The notes under the pieces were generated by a model. The model searched no databases. It saw nothing but the letters and a program-made list of their open reading frames with translations, and had not been told where the DNA came from. A program made the translations under genes and the position numbers. A stretch of 7,477 nt of DNA, from assembly GCA_003223895.1 (NCBI GenBank), contig QHXD01000450.1:1-7477 (forward strand), in the 5' to 3' direction. Shown here in pieces: positions 5,239-7,477 of this stretch (the stretch's first letter is position 1; each line of letters opens with the position of its first letter). Source of the stretch: Acidobacteriota bacterium. GTDB lineage: Bacteria > Acidobacteriota > Terriglobia > 20CM-2-55-15.

Positions 5239-7458
5239 CTAGAAAATTTCAGGAAAGTAAAACGTCATAATGACATTTCCATTTCCTGTCGGGATCATGA
5301 CTTCCTGATGTGCGGGATCGATCCCCACTCCGTTCACATTCAGTCCGGTCAGCTTGGTCACCGGAATTTTCCAGCGTGGGGCGACGTCTCCGCTATCGTT
5401 GATGTTCCAGATACCGATCGCACCTCCCTGGGCTCCACATAAGATCCAGCCTTGCGGAGTAATCGCCATCTGCTGGCTGCCTGCGAGTTGAGTCTTGGAT
5501 CCCCGGATCACGCGCATCGGCGGGGTATTTCCGCTGGCGTTCCGGTCAAAGATCAGCAATGCCGGCGAACCGCGGCCTCCTCTGAAGCCGCCGCTGGGCA
5601 CGACCAGCAGATTGTGGACGGGATCGACCCGGATCGGAGGAACGTTGCCGCTTCCGTCGGTTTGCTCGGCGAATTGAATCTGAGTGTCCGGGCCGCCGAG
5701 AACCCGCTTGGGAGCCACGTCGCCATTGGCTCCATACGGAAAAACCACGATGTTATGTTTGGCGGTAGGCAGGTAGATCTCACCAGTCTCCGGATCCACC
5801 GTCACCTTGTCCATCGCGCCCACGCCCAGGATTTGTGTATGTGGTCCCTGGATCACCCGGATGGGAGCTTCCTCTCCGTTCGCTCCCCCGCGGAAGACGA
5901 GGATCGCCTGAGTCAAAGGACTGGTCACGACAATTTCATCGTGAGTGGGATCGTACGCGAGGTCGTGCATGGTCCGGCTGATCAGCGTCTTTTGTCCCTC
6001 GAGCGTTCGAGTTGGCGGCGTATTCTCCTTCGCCAACCTCGAGAACGCTGCGATCTGCGGATGATTCACGCAATTGGGTACGAGCAGTTTCTGCCGTTTA
6101 CTGTCATATGCGACCGCTTCGGTCTTCCCGAATTTCAACCCGACCTTGTCCCGAGGTGCGCTGCGGATAATACGCAGCGGAGCCAAGTTTCCAGTCGCGT
6201 TCAGCGGATAAGCCACTGCTGAAGAGTTCCCGAGATTGGACACCCACACTTCCTTGTTCTTTAAGTCCAGGGACACGCCCGTCGGATTTATCAAACCGGT
6301 CTTGGTTCCTTTGATCACGCGCGATGGCGCCACGTCGCCCTTGTCGGTTTCCTTGAAGACGAGCACCGACTGGCCCATGTCGTTGGCGACATACAGATCT
6401 CCATTGTCCGGGTCGATGGCCATGCCGGCGGCCCAATTCAACTGGGTTTTGGAGCCTTGAATGACGCGTAACGGAGCAGTGTCGCCCGTGGCATTGGAGG
6501 CATAGATCGCAATGGACGGCGGGTTGAACCTGCCGGAGCCCTGGATCTTGAAATTACTGGCATTGCCCCAGTTGTTGACGAACATCAATTTTGCCTTCGA
6601 ATCGACGGCAATGCCGTGCGCGGCTTCCAGTCCGGTGTGTTCGCCTTCCAGTCGCCGAATCGCCTCCTCGTTGTCGGAAGCATTCTTGCGGTAGACCACG
6701 ACCTTGGGAGGATATTCGACCGAAAGAAATATCTCTTCCTGCTCTTCGTCCACAGCAAGCGCGTAGCCTCGATGCGGAGTCTTCAAATGACGCAACGGTT
6801 TAACGTTGCCGTTGGCCTCGTGGGAAAACACGGTCATCTTGTTCCCGGTGTCCGCTTCCACTGAATAAATGTCCCCGCTCTTCGGATCGACATACAGCCC
6901 TCCGCTGAACTGGATCTCCGTGTTCACACCCTGGATGACCCGCTTCGGTTCGGTGCGTGGAGCATCGGGCGGCGTGTTGTCCAACCGGTTGAAAATGCGG
7001 GTTGCCCAGAGGTTGTTGTCCTGCAGGATGACTTCGTCGTGTACGGGATCCACAGCCACGGAGCTATAAATTGGATCCAGATCGCGGATCATACGCACGG
7101 GTGGACGGGTTACATCGCTTGTCTGCCCGTCCTGCAACGACGAGGAGGCATATGCGGACCTGTCTCTCCAGCCGGCGAACAACCCATAGTCTTCCCGCGG
7201 TTCGGGAATCATCATCATCGATGAAGTGACGCCGACCGGTTCCCAGGTGCACCCTTCTCCCATATTGGGCAACTCCCGAATGGAAACCAATTGAGGAGAT
7301 CCTGTGGCTTGCCGTAAGTTCGTGTCAGAAATCGCCGCCAATCCCGATGGAGTTACTTTCGCCGGTTCCACTCTCGGTAGTTCCACCCTGGAAAGGAAAA
7401 ACGTTGGCAGAGCGACTGCCAGCAGTCCACCAAGGACCAGCTTTGCGCTATTTGTCAT
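5239..7458 (-). CDS. Large exported beta-propeller (NHL/SMP-30-like) repeat protein
   Basis: This is a 739-aa protein with a start at 7458 supported by GAGGAGGT (7473-7466) and an 8-nt spacer from AGGAGG. Residues 7-23 are a hydrophobic export signal or anchor (LVLGGLLAVALPTFFLS) without a lipobox. From ~118 to 739 the chain is built of about 12 units. Each has a 'G(D/N)xxPxRvIxG' turn, then a 'TqL..pxGiavDp..gEiyVaN' stretch and a hydrophobic 'sivvf' strand. The PxR turns begin near residues 120, 171, 221, 266, 329, 378, 427, 482, 532, 583, 647 and 694. These are NHL/lactonase-type propeller blades and probably form two propellers. I see no obvious catalytic set; a scaffold, ligand-binding or lactonase-like role is possible but unproven. 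Such genes are typical of Solibacter-type Acidobacteria. The frame is intact, unlike both downstream genes on this strand. Confidence 0.88.
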   Translation of the reverse strand: MTNSAKLVLGGLLAVALPTFFLSRVELPRVEPAKVTPSGLAAISDTNLRQATGSPQLVSIRELPNMGEGCTWEPVGVTSSMMMIPEPREDYGLFAGWRDRSAYASSSLQDGQTSDVTRPPVRMIRDLDPIYSSVAVDPVHDEVILQDNNLWATRIFNRLDNTPPDAPRTEPKRVIQGVNTEIQFSGGLYVDPKSGDIYSVEADTGNKMTVFSHEANGNVKPLRHLKTPHRGYALAVDEEQEEIFLSVEYPPKVVVYRKNASDNEEAIRRLEGEHTGLEAAHGIAVDSKAKLMFVNNWGNASNFKIQGSGRFNPPSIAIYASNATGDTAPLRVIQGSKTQLNWAAGMAIDPDNGDLYVANDMGQSVLVFKETDKGDVAPSRVIKGTKTGLINPTGVSLDLKNKEVWVSNLGNSSAVAYPLNATGNLAPLRIIRSAPRDKVGLKFGKTEAVAYDSKRQKLLVPNCVNHPQIAAFSRLAKENTPPTRTLEGQKTLISRTMHDLAYDPTHDEIVVTSPLTQAILVFRGGANGEEAPIRVIQGPHTQILGVGAMDKVTVDPETGEIYLPTAKHNIVVFPYGANGDVAPKRVLGGPDTQIQFAEQTDGSGNVPPIRVDPVHNLLVVPSGGFRGGRGSPALLIFDRNASGNTPPMRVIRGSKTQLAGSQQMAITPQGWILCGAQGGAIGIWNINDSGDVAPRWKIPVTKLTGLNVNGVGIDPAHQEVMIPTGNGNVIMTFYFPEIF

Positions 7459-7465
7459 GAGAGAG

Positions 7466-7473
7466 ACCTCCTC
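7466..7473 (-). promoter_or_regulatory. Shine-Dalgarno site of the propeller gene
   Basis: Minus-strand GAGGAGGT lies 8 nt (measured from AGGAGG) before the ATG at 7458. It fixes the start and makes this one of the strongest ribosome-binding sites in the window. The promoter must lie beyond the right edge. Confidence 0.8.
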
Positions 7474-7477
7474 GTTA

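Noticed and set aside
5452..6222. 256-codon plus-strand frame opposite the propeller gene
   Set aside because: Shadow of a gene with about 12 clear protein repeats on the minus strand.

Overview
The window looks like an accessory, housekeeping-free stretch of an acidobacterial chromosome, most like the Solibacter/Bryobacter group. I infer this from recognised families only: the C-terminus of an acidobacterial-type TonB-dependent receptor, a small secreted DUF6152 protein, a 'PRLPDGKPDLTGPW'-type secreted protein, and a di-heme 'reaction-centre cytochrome c subunit'-like protein without photosynthesis genes. Moderately high GC and exported beta-propeller proteins fit this. It could also be a metagenome contig of that group.

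Layout. Bases 1-633 (+) are the last ~210 codons of the TonB-dependent receptor. A gap holding composite palindromic element E1 (673-860) follows. Next is a plus-strand cluster: a secreted protein of unknown function (889-1698), palindromic element E2 (1711-1871), the DUF6152 protein (1918-2337) and, 4 nt later, the di-heme cytochrome with a C-terminal LolA-like region (2342-3442). All three products carry signal peptides, so the cluster probably acts in the periplasm; its substrate is not evident. It converges with minus-strand genes across only 6 nt.

Read from the right edge, the minus strand carries a large exported beta-propeller protein with about 12 repeat units (7458-5239), palindromic element E3 (5024-5215), an alpha/beta-hydrolase gene (4860-4409) and a six-bladed Kelch protein gene (4356-3449). 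Both of the last two are broken in the same way. Each has an internal, out-of-frame deletion with the remaining downstream coding sequence intact: about 55 nt gone from Kelch blade 2, and an estimated 130 or so codons gone from the hydrolase between the nucleophile elbow and the catalytic histidine.

The most unusual material is the set of three composite inverted-repeat elements, each about 160-190 bp, in three of the four larger intergenic gaps. E1 and E3 share an identical 17-nt left end and matching right ends but have unrelated palindromic cores, which suggests a modular family of non-autonomous elements. E2 is a different family built from two copies of a 21-nt odd palindrome. No transposase, CRISPR array, tRNA or rRNA was found.
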